Assembly (NCBI GenBank): GCA_021234155.1 | Contig: JAJEKV010000003.1 | Location: 17,590,386 to 17,654,385, forward strand | DNA: 64,000 nt | Reading direction: 5' to 3' | Source of the DNA: Isoetes taiwanensis | Taxonomy: Eukaryota > Streptophyta > Lycopodiopsida > Isoetales > Isoetaceae | Shown here: positions 9,680 to 23,000 of the stretch, in pieces | How positions within the stretch are numbered: the first letter of the stretch is position 1 | Layout: every line of letters starts with the position of its first letter | The notes under the pieces: model-generated | The model's input: the letters and a program-made list of their open reading frames with translations, nothing else | Told to the model about the DNA's origin: nothing | Databases searched by the model: none | Program-made: the position numbers and the translations under genes

Positions 9680-11533
9680 ACATGCCAAGGACGTGCAAAA
9701 GGCCTTGGGCCTTTTTGGGCCATGTGGACCTTTGGACCTTTGGGCCTTTGTCCAAAGGAGGATTTGGTCCAAAGGAGGACCAAAGGGGCGTGCATACTCT
9801 ATAGTTGCTCGGGGGAGAGCTTTAAAGCAGTTGTGTTTTGGCTGAGAGCTCGTGGTTGGACGATGCTGCCACATTTTGGCAGCATAGAAGAGCAATGCAC
9901 ACAATTTGCATATTTTGCATATTTTGTGCATGAGCTAGAAGCTTGAAGACTCCCATCTTTGAAGATCACAAGTTGACACCTTTGTTGAAGAACCAAGGAA
10001 AGGACATTCACTGGATATCATGCAAGTGTAGCAAGGAGGATAAGATTCAAGCAAGTGAAGTTGAGTTTAGAGATTGGAATTTGGAGACCCCTCAAGATTG
10101 AAGTTTAGAAGACCCTTCAAGATTCTTTGGTATGTGGCTAGTTCCAAATCATTTTGGCATGAGTTCTATTTCCCAAGGCTTCTTACATGATCCCACCACC
10201 TCAATCCCATCCATGAAACACCATACATGCTTCATAACTCACATCTCCATGCCTCATCATCACTTTCCCTAGCCTAAGTTGGCAAAGAGTGTTTTTTCTA
10301 GTCAAAACACATCATATATACTCACATACCCATCATACATTCACTACCTTTGAAAAAAGCTAAAAATTTCACCAAATTTGGCTATTCCCATGGTCTAAGA
10401 CCATCTCTCTCTAACAGCAAAGCTAGAGAGAGAAAGTGCACATCTTCTTCAAACAAGTGTGGAAGAGCAAATTATCCAAGTCATTGCATAAAAGATCTAA
10501 TGGTATGTGGACTAGCATCAAATTGGTTGCCAAATTATTCACATCATCCTCAAGAATGCCAAATACCATCCACATCATCACCTAAGCACATCCATGTCAT
10601 CATACACGTGTCACCTACCACAAAACTTATTTTTTAAAAATTTTGACCTACGTAAAGTCATTTTGATACCTTAGGTGACATGTCATCATCCCATGGTGCC
10701 ATATCATCCCCAAGTGCTTCTGCATCATCATACACATGTCATCTACATCATCTCCACTTCATAAAAAGTTTTGACTAGAAAAAAGTCATTTTGCCACCTT
10801 ACTTGACACATCATCACTTCATAATGCCATGTCACCACCGATTTGCCAAATCACCCCACCAACTTGCCACATCATCAAATTTCACTTCCATTTTTAGCTA
10901 AAAAATCAAATGCTCTTTTGTGCAAAAAGAAGAGCATGAGAAAAGATTCCTTGTGGAAAAAAGAATTGTTGAAAAAGACCCCATATTGACCTTCATTTTG
11001 CACTTCTTGAGATTCGTGCCAAGTTTGAAAAAAAAAAATCTTCTCTACCCCCAAAAAGTCATTCTCCCACCCAATCTCCTCCTGCCATGTGGTGCCTTCG
11101 GACATGTGAGTTGGCAACGGGCCAGATCTCACGTGGAGGACAACACAATATTATTAGTGTGAGCTGGATTAGACCTTATATACTCGAGCTTCTCTGTTTC
11201 AAAATGCCTGTGGGATAATTCTCACGAAAACTTCAAGAACCCTAAAAAAAAATCGATGCCAAGATCTGGATTCTCAGCTCGAATTAACAACCTACTGATA
11301 GCCAAGACATCCTGAATTGATCTCTTTTACATCAAGAAATCTTTTTTGAGCCAAAAAATAGAGATTTTACCGAAGCGGAAACATGGGATTATAAAGAGGG
11401 ATTTTTGTTACAGAATTCTTCGATGGCTTTTGGGCGTGAGACTCGATCAGGAGAGACGGATTGACCCTCTAATGCTTGAATCTGCCTTCCTTGCTTCATA
11501 AATCGATGGATTATTGAGGCAAATTATTCGATT
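9680..11533. other. Gene-free, catcatc-rich low-complexity region
   Basis: No gene is supported. From 10190 to 10870 the sequence is built from degenerate 'catgtcatcat' and 'gccacatcatca' phrases. A perfect 17-base inverted repeat (ttttttctagtcaaaac) lies at 10292-10308 and 10768-10784, with similar flanking text. This suggests a diverged inverted duplication. Confidence 0.5.
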
Positions 11534-12755
11534 TCATCTGTTATGAATATTTTGACCCTGTGCCCAAGATTTGTATAATGGGATAACTCTGTTAACTTGC
11601 CACGAGCGGGGAAAGCCCTCTTTTAAAACTGCATTTACTAGCTTTAACAACATTACATGGGTTAAACCTCTAGCCCATTTGAACATCTCTGTAACCAACC
11701 CCTGCACATCAGTTGCTTTACCATTTGCAAGCTTACTCAAACCCTGTTCCAAATCATCGGGAGTGAACTCTATTCACAAGTAGAGAGATATGTGATCTCT
11801 TCCATATCAGAAATACTAGACACGTGATAAAGCTTGCGCACTTGGCCTAACGAGGCATTAGTTTCTAAAACTGCTTCTTGTTTTATACTGGGTTTCAATC
11901 TGTTCCAAAATTGCTTTGGATTCAGCAATAACTCTTCCACCATATTTTGCTGCTTCCGATATATATACTTTTTCTTTTTAGACTTAATCAGCTTTATGTA
12001 TTCTTTCTTTAATTTTTCCCTTTCCACCCCTTTTGCTTTTTTGAACTCTGCCCTTTTTTCTTTGCAATCCCCATCAAACCATGCGTTACAAGGGAGACCC
12101 TTCAATTTTCGTTTTGATATAAAACACGCAGTAGCAGCATCCAAGACTATTTTGGCAAGAATCTCACTAAGAGTATTAACATCCTCTGGCCAATCTATTT
12201 CAAGTGCCTTTTTTTCACACAATTTCTCATATTGATCCGCCTTATTATATTGCATATTAATCCTTTGCCTGCATGTTGCATCACTATTTATTTTGCGTTG
12301 CAAATCTTTAACACATATCACAACTGATAAAGGTGCATGATCACTTATTTGTGGCATTGCTTCCTCTATCTGAAAGTCCAGCATTTGCTTGACAAGGGAT
12401 GCCCGAGCTAAAACCAAATCCACAACACTAGCGTCTCTACAAGTGAGCTTACAAGAGTGTGGAAATCGGCTTATGCCATTATATATGTTAAGTACATGGT
12501 TACCTGTGGGTGGGCCACCTTACTTTGTCACGAGAGTTGCGATAACAAAATGCTCCTCTATCTCAACTCATCTAACATTGAGATGTTCAAACAGGATCAG
12601 GTTTACTTTTTGTTATAGGCTGCTTTGTTTGTTTGCCACTCTTCCATTAAAATCTCCCAAAGACCACCTCCCCTTCTGTAAAAGCAACATAGCATCTTGT
12701 TCTAAGCGATAAAGGGATCATCCTGTCCATATTCCTAGCATTATACGGTGTTTTT
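11534..12755 (-). pseudogene. Decayed LINE fragment A1: endonuclease to start of RT
   Basis: Minus-strand reading gives the C-terminal part of an APE-type endonuclease (the SDHAPL catalytic block maps to about 12333-12350). A basic linker follows (NAWFDGDCKEKRAEFKKAKG) and, after a frame change, the first RT block (LSKLANGKATD..GLVTEMFKW, 11534-11752). The rest of the RT is absent. The same sequence occurs in the opposite orientation at 12855-13600, about 100 bases away. The order endonuclease, linker, RT is that of L1-like LINE ORF2. Confidence 0.75.
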
Positions 12756-12854
12756 GGCGAGGAAAATAGCATCTGCAATGTTTTTCCATAAGATTAGGAT
12801 TTCAATCCACATATGTTATTTTCAATCCAAATAGCAAGAACGTGGTTCACCTGT

Positions 12855-13600
12855 GTATAATGCTGGGAATATGGACAGGGATAATCCCTTTTATCAGTTA
12901 GAACAAGATGCTATGTTGCTTTTACAGGAAGGGGAGGTGGTGCTGATGGGAGATTTTAATGGAAGAGTGGCAAATAAACAAGCAACTATAACAAGTGCAG
13001 AAGGTGATCCGGTGTGGGTGGTAATGCTAGATGAGTTGGAGATAGAGGAGCAGGGTTGGAATCGCAACTCTCAGAACAAAGTAAGGTGGCCCACTCCATA
13101 GGGTAACCATGTACTTAATATGTATAGTGGCCGATTTCCACACTCTGGTAAGCTCACTTGTAGAGACGCTAGTATTGTGAATTTGGTTTTAGCTCGGGCA
13201 TCCCTTGTCAAGCAAATGCTGGACTTTCAGATAGAGGAAGCAATGCCACAGATAAGTGATCATGCACCTTTATCAGTTGTGATACGTATTAAAGATTTGC
13301 AATACAAAATAAATAGTGATGCAACATGCAGGCAAAGGATTAATATGCAATATAACAAGGCAGATCAATATAAGAAATTGTGTGAAAAAAAAGGCATTTG
13401 AAATAGATTGGCCAGAGGATGTTAATACTCTTAGTGAGAAGCTTGCCAAAATGGTCTTGGATGCTGCTACTGCGTGTTTTATATCAAAACAAAAATAGAA
13501 GGGTCTCCCTTGTAACGTATGGTTTGATGGGAAATGGTAAAGCAGCTGATGCACAGGGGTTGGTTGCAGAGATGTTCAAATGGGTTGGAGGCTGGACGAA
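12855..13600 (+). pseudogene. Decayed LINE fragment A2, inverted partner of A1
   Basis: Plus-strand frames 12853-13101, 13120-13401 and 13316-13498 carry the APE endonuclease GDFN block (about 12946-12966) and the SDHAPL block (about 13255-13270). Then comes the same linker as A1, interrupted by a frameshift near 13390. A stop near 13497 and a deletion join 'CNVWFDGKW' directly to the 'NGKAADAQGLV' RT block, where A1 has about 380 more bases. Peptides shared with A1 are almost identical, so the two copies diverged recently or are kept alike. Confidence 0.75.
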
Positions 13601-13822
13601 CCATGTCCACAATTCACGACCCAAACATATCATGACAACAATTATCAGAACAAAGAGGGTTGAGAAACCACATGTACATAGATCCTCCCTATGCAAGTAA
13701 CACTGACCAAACCACTCAACGTCCTCAGGAGAGAAAAGGGCAAGAGGGGAGAGAAGCTGACACCAAAAATCAAGAATCTAGCTCAGAGAGAACACCGATG
13801 AGAACTGAGAGAGAAAACATAG

Positions 13823-13917
13823 TATATATAGGGGAGAAAGGAGCCAATTAAGGCCTGAGCCAAAGAAAGCACTGCTTTCTCAAGAATGATGGTTCTATTC
13901 ATGCTGAATAGAACCAT
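13823..13917 (-). promoter_or_regulatory. TATA box with upstream perfect hairpin, copy A
   Basis: Read on the minus strand, a 12-bp perfect hairpin (arms 13906-13917 and 13889-13900, 5-base loop) lies about 60 bases upstream of a TATA-like tatatata at 13823-13830. The same arrangement, with a different stem sequence, occurs on the plus strand at 61725-61868. It is likely the 5' promoter end of a repeat family. The element body could not be identified. Confidence 0.45.
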
Positions 13918-15686
13918 TACATTGTTGGAAAAGGTCCTAGGCACAAAACATCAATGTCCGACAGAAGAGGAACAATCGCAAACTCAACAAAGACCAAAGG
14001 TATGAGGGACTGTAAGATATAGAGGAGATAACTGGGACTACCCTAAGAACTAAAAAGGATAAAGAATAAAGCAGAAGCAGTGGAGCCAAGGATCAACATG
14101 GCAACAAAGAGCTATGGTAAAGGCAATCAAAATAAGGAGGTATGGTAAAGACAACCAAACAAGCAATTGACGCCAACCATGAATAAATGGAGAAAAGCAG
14201 CATGAGGCCCAACGAACCTGTGCAAACAGAGCGCAACCAAAACTAACGCAATGGAATGGATTAGTCGGACTACAATCAACCAAAATAACAGATATGAGCA
14301 ATTGAACTGAAGAAGCAGAAGAACTACATAGATAAAAGGAAAACCTGATGACGAATATAGGCTAACGAATAGAAGGCGAGAACATTAAGTTAAAGATATA
14401 GAATGATATCTCAAGAAGGAGCTAATGACGATAAGTTGAAAAAGTGATGCTTCAGCAAACAAGGGATACACGGTGACTCCCCATAGCCTGAACATATTCG
14501 AAAGTGTGTTGAGAACTAAAAGAAACAAAATGGAGCCATAAGGGATAAAAGATGAATAGAACCCAGCAAACTGATGAGGCAAAGAAATATTAGGGACCAT
14601 AAAGATACAAGAACCGGGCGACGTGCATGGAACTAAACAGTAACATAGAAAATGATACTAACAAAGTAGTGATGAGTATAGACTCTAATGAATCAGGCAA
14701 CCTGGATAAAGCCAACTACAAGGATAAGAAAGCGTGAACTTCTGACTCGCAAGGCCAATAGAACAAGTAAAACTAAAGGTTAAGAAGATTAGCAATGAAA
14801 CTATGAGGAAGGGAAGATGAAACAACAAAGCCAAACAAGAATAATGAGACTAAAAGTACAAACCAAAAACAAATGAACCCATTCAACCAGCTATGGAGCA
14901 AGCGAAGCAAGATGACACAAACATGATTAAAGGTGATAGAAACCAGCCGCTAGATATGGAAGGGCGAGGGGGCAAATTGGACAATTGGAATAAATACCAA
15001 TTGAAAGATTCTGATATAAAACACTCCAAGAAGGGAAAAATCAGATTAGGTCAACCTTAGAGGAATAAGGGGAAAGTGAGTAAGAAAAAGCGTAACACGA
15101 ACTATGGAAATAAACGAAGCACAAGCAGGAGTGCAGAGTCCATAGGAAGAATCGGGACCATCGGAATAAGAAGAATATCAGGCAGACACTAAAGAGGCTC
15201 GCAGAACCTAAAGAATATTCATGCATAATCCAACGCCAGACATCATGCCTAATGTGCATAACTTGTGCTTGTCTACTGTAAGTTATAGTTCTCCCTTGAA
15301 ATCAAGAAAATTTTTGTTCTAAAAACATACACCGGTCAAACTCGAAATATAGGAGCCAGGGATAAACGATGGTTAGCCAACAAACTGATGAGGCATGCCA
15401 ACCTTAGGGATCAACCTAATCCAAGGACTGAGTAGGATGAAGGGGATCAAAGATAAGATGGTAAATAAGACTAATGAAGCAGAGGGATGGAACAATAAGA
15501 TTGTAATAAAAGGGGTAACATGAATCACATGGATGAAATAGAGTGAAAGCAAGACTAACAATGACTAATAGGACAGGTAAACAAAAAAGGTCGGAGGAGC
15601 AATGGACCATGAGTAAGGATGAACTGAAACAACAGAGCCAAACATGAACTAATGAGATATAAAGGACAAAAACCCAATAAGTGGAC
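13918..15686. other. Gene-free purine-rich region
   Basis: The plus strand is unusually rich in A and G. No coding motif is seen; the minus frames of up to 160 codons are hydrophobic by base composition only. A degenerate duplicated phrase (gagcca..gggataaa..caaactgatgaggca..ttaggga) lies near 14530-14600 and 15345-15410. Confidence 0.4.
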
Positions 15687-16010
15687 AAGGAAGGAAGGAA
15701 GTTTATTTTAACGTCCACGGAGGCCAGAGGCCTATGAGACGGTACATGCAGAGAACAGGCAAAAAAGCCAAAAACCCCAACACCAAAAACAAACAATGTA
15801 ACTGTACAGTAGAACCCTACTACCGGGATGAAAAAACCCCCACTTGGGAGGAAAAACCCTAACAGTAGGCTCTCAAATACCATGCCCCTGAAGAGCAAGT
15901 CTGACGGCCGAAATCTGCAGGATGTAAGCTCCCAGTCGCGCTACCATAGGTGATGCGAGTGGCTGATGTAGCGGTGTGTCGAGCATCTAAGATCGGTGTG
16001 CCTTTGCTTT
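15687..16010 (-). mobile_element. LINE B1 3' UTR and (TTCC)n tail
   Basis: On the minus strand the element ends in a TTCC simple repeat (plus-strand ggaaggaaggaa, 15688-15700), preceded by 'cctccgtggacg' and a G-rich/T-rich stem region. The LINE fragment at 58900-59585 ends in closely similar sequence before a (TTCT)n run, so this marks the 3' terminus of the family. Confidence 0.6.
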
Positions 16011-19000
16011 CGGACATGGGCATATCGGGCAATCGCTGAGGGCATGGTGCTCATCCTCTATCACGTGCATCTCACAACACCGACATATCCTCTCCTCCCC
16101 CGGGGATCCCGTGCCCGCCATTCACCCCCAATGACTGTTTCAATTCGAGGTAATGGGAACCCGTCCTTATGGCAGCAATAGCTCTCCGTTTCTTCTGGAG
16201 ATGTGTGCTTTCTGGCACCGATGGGGTCCATGCTCAAGGCCGGGATTAATCGGCGTGATAGTGTACTGTCTTGGGCTTTGCAAGAGTAGAGGCATCCCGC
16301 GGGGTGGCAGCATAGCCCCGCATCCAATTGCCCATTCTCGCGATCGGAATGCCCGGTGCCACCATCATTTGGTAATCCATAGACCACCTCCTAAACCATC
16401 CCTTACGGTGCTCGTGCCATACCCTCTTTCCGTTTGGGGGGCCCTGCGTTAACAACACGGCACTGTGGGGGCAAGCGATGCTCATCCATCCCATCCACCT
16501 TATGGAAGCAAGTAAGATGCTGCGCATAGCGAATCTTTGTAAAGGCGAACCCCGTCTCATACAACAAAAATCGATGCGGTATGGTGTCCTTCACTCCCAA
16601 GCTATATGTCAAGAAAGCTTTTCGCACCCTTTCCAACCTATCCCACGTGTTTTTGCTAAGCGCTTTGGGCCCCAAACCTCCACCCCATATATAGCAGCAC
16701 CCGGCCGACCAAAGCCCTAGGCAGTGTGCTCTCCTCGCCCAGATCCGCGAGAGATCTATCCGGCAACACGCGTTTTGCCTTTGATATAAAGCCTTCCTGA
16801 GCGGCTCTCCTCTCCACACACTCATCCCACGGCATGTTAGTAGTGAAATCAATTCCCGGATACTTGAAGCTCCGCACCATCTCCACTTCCCCCCCACGTA
16901 ATATAACTCCGGGATAGGGTGTTGCGAGGAGCAGGATCGCGCGAAGCTTAGTTTTGTGCAAGTTCACTGTCATTCCGTTGCCCCACGTAACCCACCGAGG
17001 GCATCCAAATGCTGCTGCATCTTTGCTGGCCGTGTGGGCTAGCAAAGCTACATCATCGCATATAGCAACGGCTCCGCGAGGTCGCCTCGAGATAATTGCA
17101 CCCCCGGCTCCCCCATGGTCTTTGTATCCACGTCTCCAAGCTATCAATGTACAACCCAAAAAAGCGTTGGAGACAACGGGCAGCCCCCGCTTAACTCCCA
17201 TAGTGCTAGCTACCCCCCGATCTTCATAAGGCGGATGCGGCATGAATCCCATCATAAAGCTGGTGCACCCCATTCGCAACTCTGTGGAACTCGCAAAGTC
17301 TTGCAACCTACGCCACAAACATGTCTCCTGGGGGGCGGTATCATATGCGGTCTTAAAATCTACAAAGCAGCAATACAAGTCCTGCTACAGCATTCCGGCT
17401 TGCCTCCATCAACACTCTCAAAGTGAAGATATGGTCGGATTAGGTGGGTGAGTGGTGAAAGCCCGCTGGCCAATTGCCGCACCCCCGCCTCCTCGGCCCA
17501 CTTAGTAAGTTTCTTCTCCACCACCCCCTGCCGGGAGCTTTGCAAACAAATGAGCTTACCATAATCATCCGGTAATTCGCCGACTCATCCTTATTACCAG
17601 CTTTATGCCGGGGAACAACCTTACTAACCATCCACTCGGGGAGCCCCTCGCTCGAGCCACGGTTGATGATCACCGTCGGGGCCCTACCCGCGGATGGGCC
17701 ACCCCATTTCAACATTTCGACTGCAGCCCACGAAATCCTTTGCCTTGCCATTCGGCCGGATGCGAGACCTGGCTTTGGACATCCTCCGGCGTGGTGCGGC
17801 ATCTCTCCTACGATCCAGGGACTCGGCATTAGCTCACGGGGGTCATATAACTCCACTTGGCGGTGCATCCATTGCTCCACACTTACATTACCAGCCACTG
17901 GCGCTTCTGGTATAACACCTTACGCCAAAAGCTTTTGGCTCGCGCCATGAGCATATCAAACGCGCTCACGGGTTTTACGCCATGTATCTCCCCTTCTTGG
18001 CTTTTAGGAAGAGCTTATAGTCTTGCGGGCCTGTGGCGCAACTATGGATCTATGACCAGCGCGGCTGGCTCTTTAGAGCCTTGCAATCAACATCAAACCA
18101 CGGGTTCTCGGGAAAATGCGGCGGTGTCCCTCCTTGGGGCCCTTCACCAAAGGAAGCCCGACTGCACTGGCGGCGCCCGCACCAGCCATGCACACACTGT
18201 CTTGCGGTGTGTAAAAGCTATCAAACCCCGTAACTCCGCACCAACCTGATTCATCTTTGTCCTGTTTTACGATAGCGTGGGATGTATGGTAACACTCCAC
18301 GCCCCGCTGCGGTGTCTCCACTATTGAGTGCTCCCAATTCGTGTGACATAAAGCGGGTAGTGATGCGACAAAGCCTCCTCATCCCACAGTGCTTGTGCCA
18401 ATGGAGAAGTGTGTAACCATATCAAGTGCTGCTACCGGGCGCGAAGGTAATCCAACACACTAGCTCCCCATCCCGCCTATCACTCCCCGCAAGTAACACC
18501 CCCGAGTGTGGCCATGCCGCATACCATTACAAATTACCATGTCAAAAACACGGCAGAGCTGGACCACCTGCCACGCCAAATGGTCTAGCCACCATATCAC
18601 GGGAGTGCCGTGTATCTTTGAATAGCGGTATCTCAAGCCAAAGCGGATCAGCATTAAGCGTCACCTTGGAAGGTCACCGACCGCAAGCTGCTGCCCGTCA
18701 CGAGCATTGAAATCTCCTAGCAAAACACTGGCCCCTATTTGTCTATAGCGGTCTATGTCATCATCACAGTTCCTATCGGCATCTAGACATGTGTATGCGC
18801 ATCATGTACCTGGTAGAACTTAGAGCCTGCATGGGGAATGTAGCAGCTAGCAAGAAACAATGGGACATGACCAGGCTCTAATACCATTACCCACATGTAG
18901 CGGTTAAATGCACGAGGACCAAGTGTGATCTTTGCATGCTAAAGGCCCCTAAAGTAGCAAGCCACTCCAATGCACCAGCGTTCGCCATGGCGCTCATTAG

Positions 19001-19165
19001 CAAGTGAGAAATGCCTGATATCCTCGAATGTCCGGGTAATCGATGCCCTTCATACTCCCATGTCTCGCGGGAAGGCGATGTCCATGTCCGTCGCGATCCC
19101 ATTCAAGCCCTTCGCCCTTACGCCACGGGAAGCCCCTACAATTCCGAAAACAATCAGAAGACACT
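16010..19165 (-). pseudogene. LINE B1 ORF2: APE endonuclease, RT and C-terminal zinc motif, broken
   Basis: This copy spans the whole of an L1-like ORF2 in pieces. The N-terminal endonuclease has a QETW/EYEGHRLP-type start near 19050 and a GDFNA block at 18707-18718. The RT begins with a GKAPEMLKWGG-like block and PEWMVSKVVPRHKAGNKDESANYR (split over 17440-17898). FVDFKTAYDT follows (about 17343-17372), then CDDVALLAHT (about 17030-17065, catalytic Asp-Asp kept), then GMTVNLHKTK. The C-terminus has a CCHC-type motif, CRCCEMHVIEDEHHALSDC (about 16020-16085). Many frameshifts break the frame. Several coincide with CAG/CTG sites where the second copy reads differently, so some may be sequence errors. 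The family nicks DNA and reverse-transcribes its own RNA at the target. Confidence 0.8.
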
Positions 19166-19269
19166 TTCCCTATGCCGACAAGGCTTGTTTGTGGACCCAT
19201 CCCGAGTGCCCGACGGCGCGGGCTGTGGTTGGAATAACTCGGGCAGCACGGCTCATGGGACCCTGATGG

Positions 19270-20033
19270 ATGTGCTGCAGTTGTGGAAGGCCTCAATCCG
19301 CCCTCTCCCTCGGCACTCGGCCCGATGTTCCCCGGACCGCTCACGCCCTCGCGGCGCATTTGTTCATTGGGAATGCTTTTGCCTCATGGCTGTCGGCGAG
19401 GAGGCACATATACCTTCATCTTGCCATTAACCAAACCGGCAGCCCCTCCGGCTTGTCGAATCTCTCTTATCTTGACCAACTCTTGGCTTCTTTTTCGTTG
19501 TTGCGGTGGCGTGAGATCCAGATCCGGTATATGGACGTACCTTTCAGCGGCGGTGCGATGCAACAACAAAGATTTTGCCTCCCAATCCAAGGCGCAAACT
19601 TAACTAGCAGAGGTCTCATGCTCGGTCCTAGGAATACTGATTGGACTCTTGATAACCAAATCTGTAATTGGAGCTTTGCAAGTACTGTGGTGGTAAGCTT
19701 ACACAGCAAATCCTAGCCTTGCTCCTCCGGCAATCCCAGACAATAAGGTTGAGGCGGGCGTGCACGGATGTCTTGCTCCTCACGAGTACCCGCTGATTCC
19801 ACGAGCCACCTCGGCCCCTCACGGCGGTATAGGTGCCGGGTGCAGAATGTTGTGGTGCACTCGGGACTTCGTTGCACCTCCATTCGGAGGTCCCGCATCT
19901 CTTATGGCGTAAGTGGGCCATATGGTTCTCTATATGTAAGCATCTTCGACATCTCACGCACATGCGCCTTTGCTTCATCAAGGAATTGGAGCACGCCCGC
20001 GACCGCTTCCACATCCTTTTCCTCCATGATCAT
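19270..20033 (-). pseudogene. LINE B1 ORF1-like segment, broken
   Basis: This is the counterpart of 25640-26432. It holds a coiled-coil segment (HIENHMAHL..), then an RNA-binding domain of L1 ORF1 type ending LTP.QQRKRSQELVKIREIRQ and GLVNGKMKVYVP. The reading frame is split among 19384-19590, 19467-19709 and 19628-20014. It continues on its 5' side straight into Helitron Rep sequence at about 20033, exactly as in the second copy. Confidence 0.7.
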
Positions 20034-23000
20034 ACCTTCTCGATAGTATACATCTTGTTACCTTTGGGAGATGCACGACCAATCTAGTGACATGAGGAAA
20101 CTGTTGTTGTATTTCATATGAGAGGATTCTCCATGATGCCTCGGTTGAGAAATAGCGTGCATTCAAGTATTGCTCAACCTCATCATGGTTTATGGTGGGT
20201 CCGGTGCTAGTAGATGCACCATCACTTTCATTGCTTCTAAGTTCACATTGATCATATCCGCCCTTTGTATACATATTTATATAGATATTTAACGGCCTTG
20301 GCAAAGCACACACCTCAACATTGATATGGCACTTGAAGTCACGATGTCGACCACTTAATTGTATGGTACGACCCATCTGTTGTCTAAATGTATATCCCCT
20401 TTTTCACCTTTCGACCATCACCCCTTCTTGGTACAATGGATATCCATCAACAAGCTGTCGTCTCATCTGAAAAATGCGTGGATAACGTTTTGTACATTTA
20501 CCATCCTGCATACACGGACTATTGGATATCCATTTACCACATGGCCTGTGCATCATATTACGGGTGTGACCTCATATAATTCGGGATATGCATCCTTATC
20601 GGTATTTCAAGCACAAATGATTTGATCAATCTCTTCGGTTTGTGAAGGGCTTTGTCGGCCCTGATCCAATATAGTCAACAAATGTACATGTGGCAAGCCT
20701 CTCTTTTGGAACTCAATAACATAGACTTTTTGCGATTATGCGGCCGAATATACCATGATTAGTTATCGGATCTACCAGCTCCTTTACTTTCATATGGAAC
20801 ACTCTGGCTACTAACCGGTCGTCGATCATTTGGCGATTGGCCATATAATAATTCCTCCTAATCTCTTCCCAATTCGCATTGGCGGTCATGGTTATGAAGA
20901 GGTCCGCCTGCCATGTTCGCGAACAATAGACATGGCATCCTCGACCGTTGGGTCATGTATCTCCGGACCTCCTACATGTGAGGATGGTAACACAACTTTC
21001 GCCAATAGCACTTTGCATCATCTCCTTCAAAGTCCATAACGCAACATGTCTTTTCGAATGGTGTGTTGATTCAACACAATGAATTGTAGCCTTTCTTGTT
21101 CCATCTTCGCAAACATATCACAAATGTATTCTTGAAACAACCGGCCAGCCATGTGAAGGGTAGATGCATGTCCACGTCGCGTGAACAGATGATATCTGTA
21201 GTATTCCATAATAGTTACTTCCTTTGCACCACTCTTGTCCATGAGGTATTTTAAAATGCCATCCATCCATGCATCAGTAGGGAAGAAGCAACACAAAGTG
21301 CAATGGGTCATATGCTGAGTGATATGCATCTATAAGTTTCAAGCCACCATCCTTAGAGTGTATAATAATATCTCTCTGACCATCCTCGGGCTTATCATCA
21401 ATAGGCATTAAGACAGCCACCTCATTTGCAGTTGGAGCATTATATTGCCTCCTCACAGGATTTTGCACGTTGCAAGAAGGTATACGTAAACGGATATCCA
21501 TGGTTGGATGATTACGCATAATTTGTGCCGCATTCAAAAATATGCTAACAAATGGATTGTGCTCTGTCATAAGGGCATGTAACTGCACAACTATTTCTTG
21601 TTTCAATCCATCAAAAATAGACATCCTACGTTCAACTTGCATGTCATCACCATCCATGATGTATATTTGTGCGAATTTTGCATGCTCTTGATGGCCTTGC
21701 GGTGGCAATAGCGTTCCCATCTTATGGCACATGCGGCCATTGACCCTAAAGGTATAGGCCCCACCAATAGCATTTGCCACCGCCTCATCAATTTTCACGC
21801 CCACTGAGGCAAATGAGAATATATTATTGTACTTCCTGATGTTCGTGCGAAAGTGATCACCTACACTATCTGTTCTCGTGTATAGGTCAAATAATTCCTG
21901 TGGTGGTTCAGGAATCAATGGTAGTTGAACCTTTCCATTTTCACATGCCCGACATTTCTTTTTAATCGAGCTCTTCTATCCATTGCATAGCCCCACAATA
22001 CAAACATCTATAATGCATGTTGCCAAAGTCATGAGGAGGAGGTAAAATCCACGTCCATGCTATCTTATTGAAACCGCTTTTACCAGCGGGACGTTCTCTA
22101 GGACCAATAGGAGTAGTGTAATCCAACCTCACGGTTGTATGCTTTGCACGACTTCGCGATGGAGCCGCCTTCTCCTTTTGACTATTGCTTTCACCTTCGG
22201 TGTCATATAAGAGGGTTATGCATTAAGCTTGATAATTGGTCAACATTAGCATACGCTCTCTGCTGTAGACACTTGTCCAATATTTGCCATTTCTATATCA
22301 TTATCAAACGACATTGTGAGTCCAAAGCTCTTTTTGGCCCTTCTTCTGCATACCGCAAGCGTTTCTTTTTCGACTATTGCTTTCATTCTCGGGTGTCATG
22401 TAGGAGGGGTTATTCACTATTATAGGTGGTGTTATTCCATGTGATATTTCAATAAGTTCGGCCTGAGATGGTGTGCTAAATCCATGAGCATTCACGCTTG
22501 TAGATTGAGGCAACATCACCTGATCACTTGCTTGTTCATCTATTGTGGGAAACAACTGCATCCTAATACCAATAACTTCTGATGTGATGAAGGATGAACC
22601 CACACTATGTGCAATAGTTCCTTCTATGCCCCTATCATTTAGATGTCGGTATCTTCTTTGGTTGCATCTCAACTTGATGATCCACGGGCAATGTCGGCCT
22701 TCCTTTCGTCTGACTTATTGGCGTGGCCGATGTAGAGGCAAAAGATGCTTGAAGTGACCGGCCCTCCATTGGAACAACATCAGATGAAGGACCATCATGA
22801 TCTCTCTCTCTGACTTCCATGTTAAATGCTAGTTTCAAAGCTCTAGCCTTTGCAACCCGCTTCGTGCCGATCGTCTCTTCTATCGGACTTGCTTTCATTG
22901 GTGGGCGTCATGTATGAGGGGTTGTTGGCCCAACAGGTGGTGTTTTTGATGTGCATCGTAGTTACTATGTGCAATAGTTCCTTCTATGCCCCTACCATTT

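Noticed and set aside
14569-15400. Two 'aaactgatgaggc' sequences about 810 bases apart, reminiscent of the hammerhead ribozyme core CTGATGA
   Set aside because: The conserved GAAA after stem II is missing in both, and stems I and III do not form. The similarity of the two sites is explained by an old duplication.
15416-15898. 160-codon minus frame, very hydrophobic, possible membrane protein
   Set aside because: The strand is pyrimidine-rich, which yields Leu/Phe/Ser-rich peptides by composition. Its right part overlaps the LINE 3' UTR.
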